From the NCBI GenBank assembly GCA_016717165.1, contig JADKGA010000002.1:1612001-1676000 (forward strand): 64,000 nt of DNA. Direction: 5' to 3'. The position numbers and the translations under genes are program-made. Shown here piece by piece: positions 16,787 through 25,964 of the stretch (its first letter is position 1; each line of letters opens with the position of its first letter). The notes under the pieces are model-generated. The model ran no database searches. It saw only the letters and a list, made by a program, of their open reading frames with translations, and was not told the DNA's origin. This DNA is from Candidatus Lutibacillus vidarii. GTDB lineage: Bacteria; Actinomycetota; Actinomycetes; Actinomycetales; Dermatophilaceae.

Positions 16787-18223
16787 CTACCGCGCCGTCG
16801 CGTAGGGCGCCAGCTCGGCGGCGAGGTCGGGCCGCACCCGCGCCGTCACCGCCGTCCCGGACTCGATGTGCTCGGAGGTCAGGACATCGCCGTCCGCGTG
16901 GATGCGGTGGAGCAGGTCGCCGCGGTCGTAGGGCAGGAGAACCTCGACGGCAACATCCGGGCGCGGCAGCTCCTCGGCGATCTGCTCGACCAGTGCCGGG
17001 ATGCCGTCACCGGTGCGGCACGAGACGACCAGGAGGTGCTTCTCGTGCCGGGCGAGCCGGGCGATGACCTCGGGGTCCGCCGCGTCGGCCTTGTTGACGA
17101 CGATCAGCTCACGCACCGTCGCGGCGCCGACATCGGCCAGCACCTCGCGGACCGCGCTGATCTGGCCCTCCGGGTCCGGGTGCGAGCCATCGACGACGTG
17201 AAGCACCAGGTCGGCGTCGGCGACCTCCTCCAGGGTGGACCGGAATGCCTCGACGAGCTGGTGCGGAAGGGACCGGACGAATCCGACCGTGTCCGCGAGC
17301 GTGTACACCCGCCCGTCCGGGGTGTGGGCTCGACGCACCGTGGGGTCGAGCGTGGCGAAGAGCTGGTTCTCCACCAGCACCCCGGCCCCGGTGAGCCGGT
17401 TGAGCAGCGAGGACTTCCCCGCGTTGGTGTACCCGGCGATGACCACGCTCGGAACGCCGTGCGCCTTGCGCGAAGCCCGCTTGGTGTCCCGCCCGGTCTT
17501 CATCGTGGCGATATCCCGCTTGAGCTTGGCGATCCGGGAGTTGATCCGCCGCCGGTCCAGCTCGATCTTCGTCTCGCCCGGGCCTCGGGAGCCGATGCCC
17601 TCACCACCGGCGACCCGGCCACCGGCCTGGCGGGACATCGACTCACCCCAGCCACGAAGCCGGGGCAGCAGGTACTGCAGCTGAGCGAGCTCGACCTGGG
17701 CCTTCCCCTCCCGGGACTTGGCGTGTTGAGCGAAGATGTCGAGGATCAGCGCGGTCCGGTCGATGACCTTGACCTTGACGACATCTTCGAGCGCTCGACG
17801 CTGCCCAGGCGACAGCTCTCCGTCGCAGATGACCGTGTCCGCCCCCTCAGCCACGACGACATCACGCAGCTCGGCGGCCTTGCCCTTGCCCAGATAGGTG
17901 GCCGGATCCGGCTGGTCGCGGCGTTGCAGCAGGCCGGCGAGCACCGTCGACCCGGCCGTCTCGGCGAGCGCGGCGAGCTCGCGCAGGGAGTTGTCGGCGT
18001 CGTCGACCGAGCCGCTCGTCCAGACCCCGGCGAGGACGACCCGCTCGAGGCGCAGCTGGCGGTACTCGACCTCGGTGACATCCTGGAGCTCGGTCGAGAG
18101 CCCCGCGACACGGCGCAGCGCAGCTCGCTCCTCCCGGTCGAGCTGTTCGCCGTCATGGGCGAGGTCGTCATACGTGACATCGTCGAGGGCGGCGGCGGAC
18201 GCGGCCCATGGCTGGTCTCTCAT
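16787..18223 (-). CDS. hflX: GTPase HflX
   Basis: HflX is a ribosome-splitting GTPase of the Obg-HflX superfamily. Seen are the N-terminal HflX domain with YLGKGKAAEL, the Gly-rich linker RQAGGRVAGGEGIGSRGPGETKIELDRR, Walker A GYTNAGKSS, G3 DTVGFVRSLPH and G4 NKAD. Length is about 478 residues. The start is ATG 18221-18223 (MRDQPW); upstream frame extensions are not family-like. It is divergent from the methyltransferase gene at 18298, leaving about 75 bases for both promoters. Confidence 0.94.
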   Translation of the reverse strand: MRDQPWAASAAALDDVTYDDLAHDGEQLDREERAALRRVAGLSTELQDVTEVEYRQLRLERVVLAGVWTSGSVDDADNSLRELAALAETAGSTVLAGLLQRRDQPDPATYLGKGKAAELRDVVVAEGADTVICDGELSPGQRRALEDVVKVKVIDRTALILDIFAQHAKSREGKAQVELAQLQYLLPRLRGWGESMSRQAGGRVAGGEGIGSRGPGETKIELDRRRINSRIAKLKRDIATMKTGRDTKRASRKAHGVPSVVIAGYTNAGKSSLLNRLTGAGVLVENQLFATLDPTVRRAHTPDGRVYTLADTVGFVRSLPHQLVEAFRSTLEEVADADLVLHVVDGSHPDPEGQISAVREVLADVGAATVRELIVVNKADAADPEVIARLARHEKHLLVVSCRTGDGIPALVEQIAEELPRPDVAVEVLLPYDRGDLLHRIHADGDVLTSEHIESGTAVTARVRPDLAAELAPYATAR

Positions 18224-18297
18224 CGTGTCCAGCCTCTCACCTGCCGGTCCGAGGGCGCGAACGGTTTGCCGACCGGACCGCGCTACCGTGGTGCCCG

Positions 18298-18918
18298 ATG
18301 GCAACCGGCGATGTCGATCACTATTTCGCCGCCGACCCGGCCTCGCCGGAGCAGCGGCGTCGGCTGCGTGTCGCGCTCGTTGGTAGAGAGCTCGAGGTTG
18401 AGACCGCAGCGGGAGTCTTCTGCCCGGACCGCGTCGACCTCGGCACCGCGGTCCTGTTGCGCACCGTCCCGGACCCCCCGGAGCGTGGCAACCTCCTCGA
18501 CCTCGGCTGCGGCTGGGGCCCGATCGCCCTCTCGCTCGGCCTGCTCTCCCCCGAGGCCACAACCTGGGCCGTCGACGTCAACCAGCGCGCCCTCGACCTC
18601 GTCCGGGTCAACGCCGCGCGGCACGGGCTGAGCACGGTCGTTGCCGCCACGCCGGAGGAGGTTCCGGCGGACGTCGAGTTCGACGTCATCTGGTCGAACC
18701 CACCGATCCGGGTTGGGAAGGACGCCCTGCACGACCTGCTGCACACCTGGCTGCCCCGCCTCGCCCCGTCGGGTGCGGCCTACCTCGTGGTCCAGAAGAA
18801 CCTTGGTGCCGACTCGCTGCACCGCTGGCTGGACGAGGAGCTCCCCGGTATGGCGTGCCGGCGCCTGGCTAGTGCCAAGGGCTTCCGCGTGTTGGAGGTC
18901 ACCCGAGCAGCGTCGTGA
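18298..18918 (+). CDS. Class I SAM-dependent methyltransferase, RsmC-like
   Basis: The 206-residue protein has motif I LLDLGCGWGPIAL, motif II acidic VDVNQRALDLV, and the N6/N2-methyltransferase motif NPPIRVGK in place of NPPF. This is the C-terminal catalytic half of RsmC-type 16S rRNA guanine-N2 methyltransferases; single-domain versions are common in actinobacteria. The start is ATG 18298. Its 3' end overlaps the 3' end of convergent dapF by 20 bases. The target is inferred from family only. Confidence 0.85.
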   Translation: MATGDVDHYFAADPASPEQRRRLRVALVGRELEVETAAGVFCPDRVDLGTAVLLRTVPDPPERGNLLDLGCGWGPIALSLGLLSPEATTWAVDVNQRALDLVRVNAARHGLSTVVAATPEEVPADVEFDVIWSNPPIRVGKDALHDLLHTWLPRLAPSGAAYLVVQKNLGADSLHRWLDEELPGMACRRLASAKGFRVLEVTRAAS

Positions 18919-19768
18919 CCCCGTCCGCGACCAGCGCGGCGGGGCCGACGAGCTCGACCCCGCTGTCGCCGACGGCACGGACGACCAGGGTGCCCCCGGG
19001 CACCTCGACGGTCCACTCGTTCGGCGCTCCCGCGCCCTGCCAGAACTTCGTCGCCAACGCCGCCGCGCTGGCGCCCGTGCCGCAGGACCGGGTCTCACCG
19101 ACCCCGCGCTCGTGGACCCGAAGCCGGATCCGGCCCGGGCCGATCACGTGCACGATCTCGACGTTGGTCCCGTCCTGCGGGCGCGGGAAGACCACCGGGG
19201 GCCTGGAAAGGTCGAGCCGGTCGAGGTCGATCTCGGCGGGGAGCACCGCGACGGTGTGCGGGTTGCCCATGTCGACGCTGAGGCCGGACAGCTCTGGGCC
19301 GCCGGGGACGACGACGGTCGCGTCAAAGCCCTTCGCGGCGGCCGTGAGCGGGTCGGCGAGCTCCCACGGGCCGAGGTCGATGGAGATGTTCTCGCCCTCG
19401 AAGTGGACCTGCTTGACCCCTGAGCGGGTGGCGATGCTGAAGTGCCCGCCGGTCTCCAGTCCCTCCCGGCGCAGGTATGCCGCGAAGACCCGCGATCCGT
19501 TGCCGCACATCTGGGCCCGGGAGCCGTCGGCGTTGCGGTAGTCCATGAACCAGGGCGCGGCACCGGCCTGCTCGCGTACCGTGACCTCCTCGGCGGCGCT
19601 GGTGGGGACCACCCGGATGATCCCGTCCGCTCCGATGCCTGCTCGGCGGTCACAGAGCAGCCGCACGGCCTCGTCGGTGAGCAGGTCGCCGAGGGTCCCG
19701 TCGAGGTCTGGAACCAGGACGAAGTCGTTCTCGGTGCCGTGCCCCTTGGTGAACCGCAGCGAGGTCAT
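18899..19768 (-). CDS. dapF: Diaminopimelate epimerase
   Basis: DapF converts LL- to meso-diaminopimelate for lysine and peptidoglycan. The two catalytic cysteines are present: C88 in CGNGSR and C229 in SCGTGAS. The N-terminus (MTSLRFTKGHGTENDFVLVPD) and 289-residue length are typical. It starts with ATG overlapping the miaA stop by four bases (19765-19768), so it is translationally coupled at the end of def-miaA-dapF. dapA and dapB are elsewhere in this window. Confidence 0.96.
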   Translation of the reverse strand: MTSLRFTKGHGTENDFVLVPDLDGTLGDLLTDEAVRLLCDRRAGIGADGIIRVVPTSAAEEVTVREQAGAAPWFMDYRNADGSRAQMCGNGSRVFAAYLRREGLETGGHFSIATRSGVKQVHFEGENISIDLGPWELADPLTAAAKGFDATVVVPGGPELSGLSVDMGNPHTVAVLPAEIDLDRLDLSRPPVVFPRPQDGTNVEIVHVIGPGRIRLRVHERGVGETRSCGTGASAAALATKFWQGAGAPNEWTVEVPGGTLVVRAVGDSGVELVGPAALVADGVTTLLG

Positions 19769-20718
19769 GGCGCTATTGTCCCCGAGCCGGGCCCTTGCCG
19801 CCCACCACGTCGGACCAGCTCCACCGCATCCTCAACGAGTGTTACTGACTGAGCGTCGTACCAGGTCACTCGAGGGTCGGCCCGGAACCACGACTCCTGC
19901 CGTCGCGCGAACCGCCTCGTCAGCTGGGCCGTCTGCGCGACCGCGTCCGAGCAGGAGAGGACGCCGTCCAGGACGCCGAGCGCCTGGGCATACCCGAGCG
20001 CTCGAGCGGCGGTCCGCCCGCGGCGCAATCCGCGCGGCAGCAGGGCCTCCACCTCAGCGACCAGGCCCGCGGCGAACATGGCCTCCGCTCGGGCGTCGAT
20101 GCGGACGTCGAGCCTGGGCCGCTCGAGACGCAGCCCGATGGCGACGGTGTCAGCGACATAGGCCCGCTCGGGCATTCGGGCCGAGAACGGCTCGCCGGTG
20201 AGCTCGACGACCTCCAGGGCCCGGATCACCCGACGGGCGTTTCCCGCAACGATGGCCCCCTCGGCGGCAGGGTCGAGGGCCCGCAGCCTCGCCCGGAGGG
20301 GTTCGAGACCCACCTCGGCATACTCCTGCTCCAACCGAGCCCGGACCGACGGGTCGGTCGGCGGGATGTCGAGGACGTCGAGCGCGGCCCGGACGTACAG
20401 CCCCGACCCGCCGACAACGACCGGCACCCGACCCGCGGCGCGGATCCGTCCGATCGCCTCCCGGGCGTCGCGTTGGTATGCCGCGACACTGGCCTCCTGC
20501 GTCACCTCGAGGACGTCGATGAGGTGGTGGGGGATGCCGCGGCGCTCGGCGGGGGTTGCTTTGGCGGTGCCGATGTCCATGCCCCGGTAGAGCTGCATCG
20601 CGTCGGCGTTGACGACCTCACCGCCGAGGCGCAGCGCCAGCGCCACACCGAGCGCGGTCTTGCCCGTCGCCGTGGCACCGACGACGGCGACCACCGGCAG
20701 CGAGCCCGGCTCGGTCAT
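19765..20718 (-). CDS. miaA: tRNA dimethylallyltransferase MiaA
   Basis: MiaA transfers dimethylallyl from DMAPP to N6 of A37 in tRNAs reading U-starting codons. The P-loop VGATATGKTALG lies near the N-terminus, followed by NADAMQLYRGMDIGTAK and the DVLEVTQEASVAAYQRDAR segment. Length is 317 residues. ATG 20716-20718 overlaps the def stop by four bases. MiaB, which acts on the same base, is encoded at 24344-25843. Confidence 0.96.
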   Translation of the reverse strand: MTEPGSLPVVAVVGATATGKTALGVALALRLGGEVVNADAMQLYRGMDIGTAKATPAERRGIPHHLIDVLEVTQEASVAAYQRDAREAIGRIRAAGRVPVVVGGSGLYVRAALDVLDIPPTDPSVRARLEQEYAEVGLEPLRARLRALDPAAEGAIVAGNARRVIRALEVVELTGEPFSARMPERAYVADTVAIGLRLERPRLDVRIDARAEAMFAAGLVAEVEALLPRGLRRGRTAARALGYAQALGVLDGVLSCSDAVAQTAQLTRRFARRQESWFRADPRVTWYDAQSVTLVEDAVELVRRGGRQGPGSGTIAP

Positions 20719-21335
20719 CCCACGTGCTCGTGGTGGTCGTGGTCGTCGAGGTCGTCGAGGTCGTCGTGGCCGAAGGGGTCGGGGTCGACCCCGGGCATCC
20801 AGGTCAGCCCGGGCGTGCCCCAGCCGTTCGCCTTGACCGCCTTGCGGGCCTTCTTCGACCAGCGTCCGTCGAGCCGGTCGACATACAGCGTGCCGTTGAG
20901 GTGGTCGAACTCGTGCTGCATGCACCGCGCGAACCAGCCGGTCGCGGTGAAGTCGAGCCGCTCCCCCGCGGCGTCAAAGCCGGACACCCGGGCGACCAGC
21001 GGCCGCTTGAGCGGGAAGCTCTCGCCCGGCACGGACAGGCAGCCCTCGGCGTCGTCGTGCGGGTCCGGGTGCGTGACCGGCACCGCGCTGGTGGTGACGA
21101 CCGGGTTGACGACCACGCCGCGGGCCGGAACGCCGTCGTCGTTCGACATGTCGTAGGTGAAGACGCGAAGGCCCACCCCGATCTGGGGCGCCGCCAGGCC
21201 GACACCGTGCGCGGCGTCCATCGTCTCGTACATGTCCTCGACCAGTCCGCGCAGCTCGTCGTCGAAGGCGGTGACGGGCGCGGCCACCCGATGGAGGACG
21301 GGCTCGCCGGTGATGACGACGGGTCGAACGGTCAT
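20715..21335 (-). CDS. def: Peptide deformylase with Asp/His-rich C-terminal tail
   Basis: It removes N-formyl from nascent proteins. All three metal-site motifs are present: GVGLAAPQ (residues 44-51), EGCLS with C99, and QHEFDHL with H141 and H145. The start is ATG 21333-21335 (MTVRPVVITGEPVLH). The last about 25 residues (DPFGHDDLDDLDDHDHHEHVG) are an unusual run of Asp and His, possibly metal-binding. The gene opens a run of ATGA-overlapping genes def-miaA-dapF. Confidence 0.94.
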   Translation of the reverse strand: MTVRPVVITGEPVLHRVAAPVTAFDDELRGLVEDMYETMDAAHGVGLAAPQIGVGLRVFTYDMSNDDGVPARGVVVNPVVTTSAVPVTHPDPHDDAEGCLSVPGESFPLKRPLVARVSGFDAAGERLDFTATGWFARCMQHEFDHLNGTLYVDRLDGRWSKKARKAVKANGWGTPGLTWMPGVDPDPFGHDDLDDLDDHDHHEHVG

Positions 21336-21444
21336 ACCTGAATTCTTCCTCAACTTTGCGGCCCGACTGGACCAGGGGCGCGCTGAGGGGTGAAGGTATG
21401 GGCAGTGGCCTGGCAAGAGGGCCACATGAAGAAAGCGAGTCCTC

Positions 21445-21633
21445 GTGAGCATGTTGGACAACCTCAAGGACAAGGCCCAGGAGCTCCTGGGTCAGCACGC
21501 CGACAAGGTCGAGGAGGTCAGCGACCAGGCCATCGAGAAGGCGGGGGACGCCGCTGACTCTGCGACGGGGGGCAAGTTCTCCGACCAGATCGACAGCGCC
21601 CAGGGTGCTGCGGACGACGCGATCGGCGAGTAG
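21445..21633 (+). CDS. Rv0909-type antitoxin (MT0933-like)
   Basis: A 62-residue acidic helical protein, MSMLDNLKDKAQELLGQHADKVE..., fits the short actinobacterial Rv0909/MT0933 antitoxin family, in which an amphipathic helix is followed by Ala/Asp-rich repeats. GTG 21445 or ATG 21451 may be the start. In Mycobacterium Rv0909 is paired with toxin Rv0910; no toxin gene lies next to it here. It is followed by a strong hairpin, so it is monocistronic. Confidence 0.75.
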   Translation: MSMLDNLKDKAQELLGQHADKVEEVSDQAIEKAGDAADSATGGKFSDQIDSAQGAADDAIGE

Positions 21634-21652
21634 TCACTCACTGACCTGCTAC

Positions 21653-21685
21653 GTGGGGCCCGGCGCCGTCGGTGCCGGGCCCCAC
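21653..21685. terminator. Hairpin terminator after the Rv0909-type gene
   Basis: GTGGGGCCCGGC (21653-21664) pairs with GCCGGGCCCCAC (21674-21685) around a short loop. It lies between the antitoxin gene (plus) and the 3' end of the convergent subtilase gene, so it may serve both. Confidence 0.8.
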
Positions 21686-21713
21686 ATCGTCATACCGGTC
21701 AAGAGGCGGGGTT

Positions 21714-24221
21714 TCACATGAGCAGCCGCATGACCTCGAAGTCACTCGACGCCTGCACGCCACCGAGGACCCCGCCGGTCTTCCCGAGGTACCGGAACAG
21801 CCTGCCGTCGGTGAGCCGTGTGTAGAGGTCCCCTCGACCGTCCTTGTTGACATCACCCGGAGAGCCCACCCAGGTCTGGGTACCCCATCCCGACGTGCCC
21901 AGAACGGTGGGAGATCCCAACGCTCCGCTCGCCGTCGACGGGTAGAGGTAGAGGGCGCCGGCCGAGGTCACCGCCAGGAGATCGGCGCGTCCGTCCCCGG
22001 TGAGGTCGCCCATCCCGGTGATCCACTTCATACCGCCCCAGCCACTGCCGACCTGGCCCTTCGAGGAGATCGTCCCAGTGATGGCGATCGAGTAGAGATA
22101 AAGCGCACCGTCGCTGCGCCGAGCCCAGATATCCGGCCGGCCGTCCGCGTTCACGTCCGGAGCGATAGCCAGGGCCGTAAAGGCGCCCCAGCCGCTGCCC
22201 ACCTGGGTGGGGCTGGCGAATCGCCCTCCCCCGAGGCCCTTGTAGAGCCACATTGTCCCGTCCGCACGCTTGGCGAGCAGGTCCGAGCGCCGGTCTCCGT
22301 TGACATCCCCAGGCGAGCCGATCCACACCGCAGACCCGAACCCCGCCATGGTTGGTGTGATGTACCACACCACCCCGTCCGGTCCGGTCTCACAGACCCA
22401 GAGCACCCCGTTGCTGGCCATGACCCCCACGACGTCGACCCGCCCGGTCCCGAGGAAGTCCCCGCGCACCCCGGACGCGGACCCGGTACTGAGATAGTCC
22501 AACCCGAAGACGATGGCCCCGTCGCCCGACGCGAGGTGGCCGGCGTCCCCGTCATAGCGCACGGTGAACGGCTGGGTCGCCGAGCCGAGCACCGTGGTCC
22601 GGCAGGTCGCCCGGCCCGACACCAAGGCGACGGCCGAGCAGATGGGTGACCCATCACGCAGGAAGGTCACCGTGCCGGTCGGGGCGGGTGCCGGGCTCGT
22701 CACTGTCGCGGTGAGGGTGAAGGGCACACTCACGTATGCCGTTGCAGGTGCCGACAGGACGACGGTAGCGCCGGGAGGAGCCGCGGCGGTCGACGCCGAG
22801 ACGATGTCGACCCGCCGCGTCACTCGACCGTTGCGAGAGTCGGTGACCGATTTCCCGGTGTTCTGTACGACATACGCGAGCTGGTCTGCCGTGTGGGCGG
22901 GTTTGGCCGAGCTCACGTCGGCGAGCGCACCGGCCACCGCAGGTGCGGCGGCCGAGGTCCCGGTGAAGTAGAGCTCGTCGATGAGGACGTTGACCCCCGG
23001 GGCGAGGGACTTCAGCAGGGTGCCTGACTGGGAGAAGCAGCCGAGCTTGTCGACACCGGTGACCGCATCGGTGCAGCCGAGCAGGGTCGTGTAGTTCGTC
23101 CCGAGGTTCTGGTAGTACGTGGCTCCGACACTCAGTGCCCCGCTGGAACAGCTGGGCCAGGCGATGCCATTGCGGAAGGTGCCCGAGCTCATGGCCGAGT
23201 TCCCCGAGGCGACCACAGGGACCACGCCGCGGCTGCGCAGGTCGAGGAAGGCCGCGGAGAGCGGTCCGGCCGCGCACTCGGTGGTGTGGAAGGTCGTGTC
23301 GCCGAGGCTGAGGTTGGCGGCCCTGATGTTCTCCGTGGCCGCCCTCGCGGCGACGTCGTCGAGCGCGGTGAGGATGTCGGTGTCGTAGGCGCTACTGCCG
23401 CTGAAGACGTTGTAGACGCTCAGCTTCGCCTTGGGTGCCGTCGAGGCGACGATGCCAGACACCCACGTTCCGTGCCCCGTTCTGGGCCCGACTCCGGTGC
23501 CGGTCGCGTCGACATACCGCGTGATATGGCAGGTCCCCGTGCCCGGGCCGCTCGAGCAGTCCCCGAACTCGGCCCGCAGTCCGGGTTCGAGCCAGTTGAC
23601 GCCGGTGTCGAGGACGGCCACCTGCACCCCGTGCCCGTCGTAGCCCGCGGCGACTGCCTGCGGCTGGCGCATCACGGTCAGCCAGGCCGGCGGTGTGGCG
23701 GGCGCCGGGTACCCGGGCGGCGCGGGGGTCGCGGTGCCGGCGACAGAGTACGAGCGTGGCGTGTCGACGGAGATGACCCCCGGGGCGTGGCCGAGCCGAG
23801 CGAGCACGGCCGCCGAGGAAACGCGCACCGCCATGACCGGCAGGTTCGGGTAGTCGCGGACGAGCGTGGCATCGGTACCCGTCGCGCCGAGCGCCTGCTG
23901 CTTGGCCGACCGGTATGCCGTTGCAGCGGCCTGCGCTGCGTCGCGACGGGTCGTCGACCCCACCGGGGCGGCCGCCGCTGCCGCGAGGGGGCGCACGACC
24001 GCGGAGGAGTCGACCGTGACGAGCACGGTCACTGGGCCGCCCTTCGCCGCTGCGACCGCCGCCGTGGCAGCAGAGGTCGTCGCCGGGCTGGCCACCGTGG
24101 TCGACGCCGTCGAGGGGATCGCCCCGCTCCCCCGCGCGCCGACTGCGCCAGCAGGGAGCGACCCGGAGGCAAGGAGGGCGGCGATGACACCGAGACGGAC
24201 AGTGCGGGACGGTCGTGACAT
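21714..24221 (-). CDS. Secreted S8 family serine peptidase with Ig-like and FG-GAP/VCBS repeats
   Basis: The 835-residue protein has an N-terminal signal peptide (RTVRLGVIAALLASGSLPAGAVGA). A subtilisin domain follows with the triad D205 (VAVLDTGVNW), H250 (GHGTWVSG) and S423 (GTSAAAP), and oxyanion N341 (ASGN). The first about 150 mature residues look like an inhibitor-type propeptide. After the protease come an Ig-like domain (GTVTFLRDGSPICS, about 510-570) and at least four FG-GAP-like blades (DVNGDRRSDLLAKRADGTMWLYKG and relatives). It is likely exported and surface-acting. Its place between def/antitoxin and miaB interrupts a housekeeping region. Confidence 0.88.
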   Translation of the reverse strand: MSRPSRTVRLGVIAALLASGSLPAGAVGARGSGAIPSTASTTVASPATTSAATAAVAAAKGGPVTVLVTVDSSAVVRPLAAAAAAPVGSTTRRDAAQAAATAYRSAKQQALGATGTDATLVRDYPNLPVMAVRVSSAAVLARLGHAPGVISVDTPRSYSVAGTATPAPPGYPAPATPPAWLTVMRQPQAVAAGYDGHGVQVAVLDTGVNWLEPGLRAEFGDCSSGPGTGTCHITRYVDATGTGVGPRTGHGTWVSGIVASTAPKAKLSVYNVFSGSSAYDTDILTALDDVAARAATENIRAANLSLGDTTFHTTECAAGPLSAAFLDLRSRGVVPVVASGNSAMSSGTFRNGIAWPSCSSGALSVGATYYQNLGTNYTTLLGCTDAVTGVDKLGCFSQSGTLLKSLAPGVNVLIDELYFTGTSAAAPAVAGALADVSSAKPAHTADQLAYVVQNTGKSVTDSRNGRVTRRVDIVSASTAAAPPGATVVLSAPATAYVSVPFTLTATVTSPAPAPTGTVTFLRDGSPICSAVALVSGRATCRTTVLGSATQPFTVRYDGDAGHLASGDGAIVFGLDYLSTGSASGVRGDFLGTGRVDVVGVMASNGVLWVCETGPDGVVWYITPTMAGFGSAVWIGSPGDVNGDRRSDLLAKRADGTMWLYKGLGGGRFASPTQVGSGWGAFTALAIAPDVNADGRPDIWARRSDGALYLYSIAITGTISSKGQVGSGWGGMKWITGMGDLTGDGRADLLAVTSAGALYLYPSTASGALGSPTVLGTSGWGTQTWVGSPGDVNKDGRGDLYTRLTDGRLFRYLGKTGGVLGGVQASSDFEVMRLLM

Positions 24222-24343
24222 GGCTGCTCCTCAGCGTGTCGGTGACCCTCGGCAGCCTAAACGACTCGGCGCCGCTGGACCCGCGGAACGGCCCCGATCG
24301 GCGCGTCAGTGACCGCAGCGTTGTTGGGGCGCGATGACCCGGG

Positions 24344-25843
24344 TCAGCAGGACCGGGTCGCTCCCGCGAAGGTCGGACGCGCGGTCGTCGGGATGCCCAG
24401 GGCCACCGACGGCCGGCTCGCTCCGTCCGCGGCCAGCTCGGCCCAGGCCTGCCCCCCGCGGGTCCGCCGGACCTCGAACCTGCCCCCGTGCAGGGGCGCG
24501 TCGGCGACGAGATGGTGCGGGGCGCCATACGTGATGGTCGTGGTGACGATGTCACCGGGACGCGGCCGGTCCGACTCGGCCAGCCCGGGGGGAAGGGCGA
24601 CGTGGACCAGACGGTTGTCGCGAGCCCGGCCGGTCAGGCGGTGGGTGTCGGCGTCCTTGCGGCCCTCCCCGACCGAGACGAGGACCTCGACGTCCCGCCC
24701 CACGAAGGCCCGGTTCGCTGCCCAGGCGAGGTCGTCCTGCAGGGCGACGAGTCGGTCGAAGCGCTCCTGGACGACGGCTTTGGGGACCTGGTCGGCCATC
24801 GTCGCCGCGGGGGTGCCCGGGCGGACCGAGTACTGGAAGGTGAAGGCACCTGAGAAGCGCGCAGCGGCCACGACGTCCAAGGTGGCCTGGAAGTCGGCCT
24901 CGGTCTCGCCGGGGAAACCGACGATGATGTCGGTGGTGATCGCGGCCTCCGGGATCGCCGCGCGCACCTCGTCGATGATGCCGAGGAAGCGGCGGGCCCG
25001 GTACGACCGGCGCATGGCAGACAGGACGCGGTCGGAGCCCGACTGCAGCGGCATGTGCAGGCTCGGCATGACGTTCGCGGTGGCGGCCATGGCGTCGATG
25101 ACGTCGGAGGTGAACGCGGCCGGATGCGGGCTGGTGAAGCGGACCCGCTCGAGCCCGGCGACCTCGCCGCACGCGCGGAGCAGCTTGCCGAATGCGAGCC
25201 GGTCGCCGAACTCGACACCGTAGGTGTTGACATTCTGTCCGAGCAGGGTCACCTCGACAACGCCCTGAGCGACGAGGGCCTCGATCTCGGCGAGGATGTC
25301 GCCGGGGCGCCGGTCCACCTCCGTGCCGCGCAGGCTCGGGACGATGCAGAAGGTGCAGGTGTTGTTGCACCCCACCGAGATCGACACCCAGGCGGCATAC
25401 GCGCTGTCCCGCCGGGTGGGCAAGGTGGAGGGGAAGACGTCGAGCGACTCGAGGATCTCGACCTCGGCCCGCTTGTTGTGCCTTGCCCGGTCGAGCAGGG
25501 CCGGCAGCGAGCCGAGGTTGTGGGTGCCGAAGACGACGTCGACCCACGGGGCCCGGCGGATGATCGTCTCGCGGTCCTTCTGGGCCAGGCAGCCGCCGAC
25601 GGCGATCTGAAGGTCGGGGTTGCGGAGCTTGGCGGGTCGGAGCTGGCCGAGGTTGCCGTAGAGCTTGTTGTCGGCATTCTCCCGGACCGCGCAGGTGTTG
25701 AAGACGACGACATCGGCCACCTCGGGCCGGTCCGCCACCGAGGCGATGTCGACATAGCCGGCGGTCTCGAGCACGCCGCTCAGCCGCTCGGAGTCGTGGA
25801 CGTTCATCTGGCACCCGAAGGTGCGGACCTCGTAGCTTCTCAT
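24344..25843 (-). CDS. miaB: tRNA-2-methylthio-N6-dimethylallyladenosine synthase MiaB
   Basis: This radical-SAM methylthiotransferase adds a methylthio group at C2 of i6A37, after MiaA. Seen are the N-terminal UPF0004 domain ([13 protein letters not shown]... [15 protein letters not shown]... GGCLAQKD) holding the second cluster, the radical-SAM motif CNNTCTFC, and a C-terminal TRAM domain. Length is 499 residues from ATG 25841-25843; an upstream GTG at 25907-25909 would run through G-rich DNA into the palindrome. The final about 35 residues are not conserved. Confidence 0.95.
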   Translation of the reverse strand: MRSYEVRTFGCQMNVHDSERLSGVLETAGYVDIASVADRPEVADVVVFNTCAVRENADNKLYGNLGQLRPAKLRNPDLQIAVGGCLAQKDRETIIRRAPWVDVVFGTHNLGSLPALLDRARHNKRAEVEILESLDVFPSTLPTRRDSAYAAWVSISVGCNNTCTFCIVPSLRGTEVDRRPGDILAEIEALVAQGVVEVTLLGQNVNTYGVEFGDRLAFGKLLRACGEVAGLERVRFTSPHPAAFTSDVIDAMAATANVMPSLHMPLQSGSDRVLSAMRRSYRARRFLGIIDEVRAAIPEAAITTDIIVGFPGETEADFQATLDVVAAARFSGAFTFQYSVRPGTPAATMADQVPKAVVQERFDRLVALQDDLAWAANRAFVGRDVEVLVSVGEGRKDADTHRLTGRARDNRLVHVALPPGLAESDRPRPGDIVTTTITYGAPHHLVADAPLHGGRFEVRRTRGGQAWAELAADGASRPSVALGIPTTARPTFAGATRSC

Positions 25844-25880
25844 CGCAGCGCCCAGGGTACGTGATCCACCCCCACCCCCC

Positions 25881-25889
25881 TTATCCACA
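25881..25889 (+). promoter_or_regulatory. DnaA-box consensus sequence (left)
   Basis: TTATCCACA, a perfect match to the high-affinity DnaA box, lies in the miaB upstream region. It is in the same orientation as a second perfect copy 65 bases to the right. Confidence 0.6.
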
Positions 25890-25900
25890 CCCCTCCCCCG

Positions 25901-25941
25901 CAAAGACACACCTTTAGAAGCCTTCTAAAGGTGTGTCTTTG
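25901..25941. terminator. Long perfect palindrome (copy 2 of 2)
   Basis: The arms 25901-25919 and 25923-25941 are identical to those at 1083-1123; only the loop differs, and pairing extends two bases further outward. It lies between the 3' end of the FadR-type regulator and miaB, both on the minus strand, so a terminator role for the regulator is likely. It is flanked by two DnaA-box sequences. Confidence 0.75.
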
Positions 25942-25945
25942 CGGG

Positions 25946-25954
25946 TTATCCACA
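25946..25954 (+). promoter_or_regulatory. DnaA-box consensus sequence (right)
   Basis: A second perfect TTATCCACA, five bases past the palindrome and ten before the regulator stop codon. Confidence 0.6.
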
Positions 25955-25964
25955 GGGGGGAAGA

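Noticed and set aside
25881..25954. Chromosomal replication origin
   Set aside because: Only two DnaA boxes, no AT-rich unwinding region, and no dnaA/dnaN/rnpA/rpmH context.
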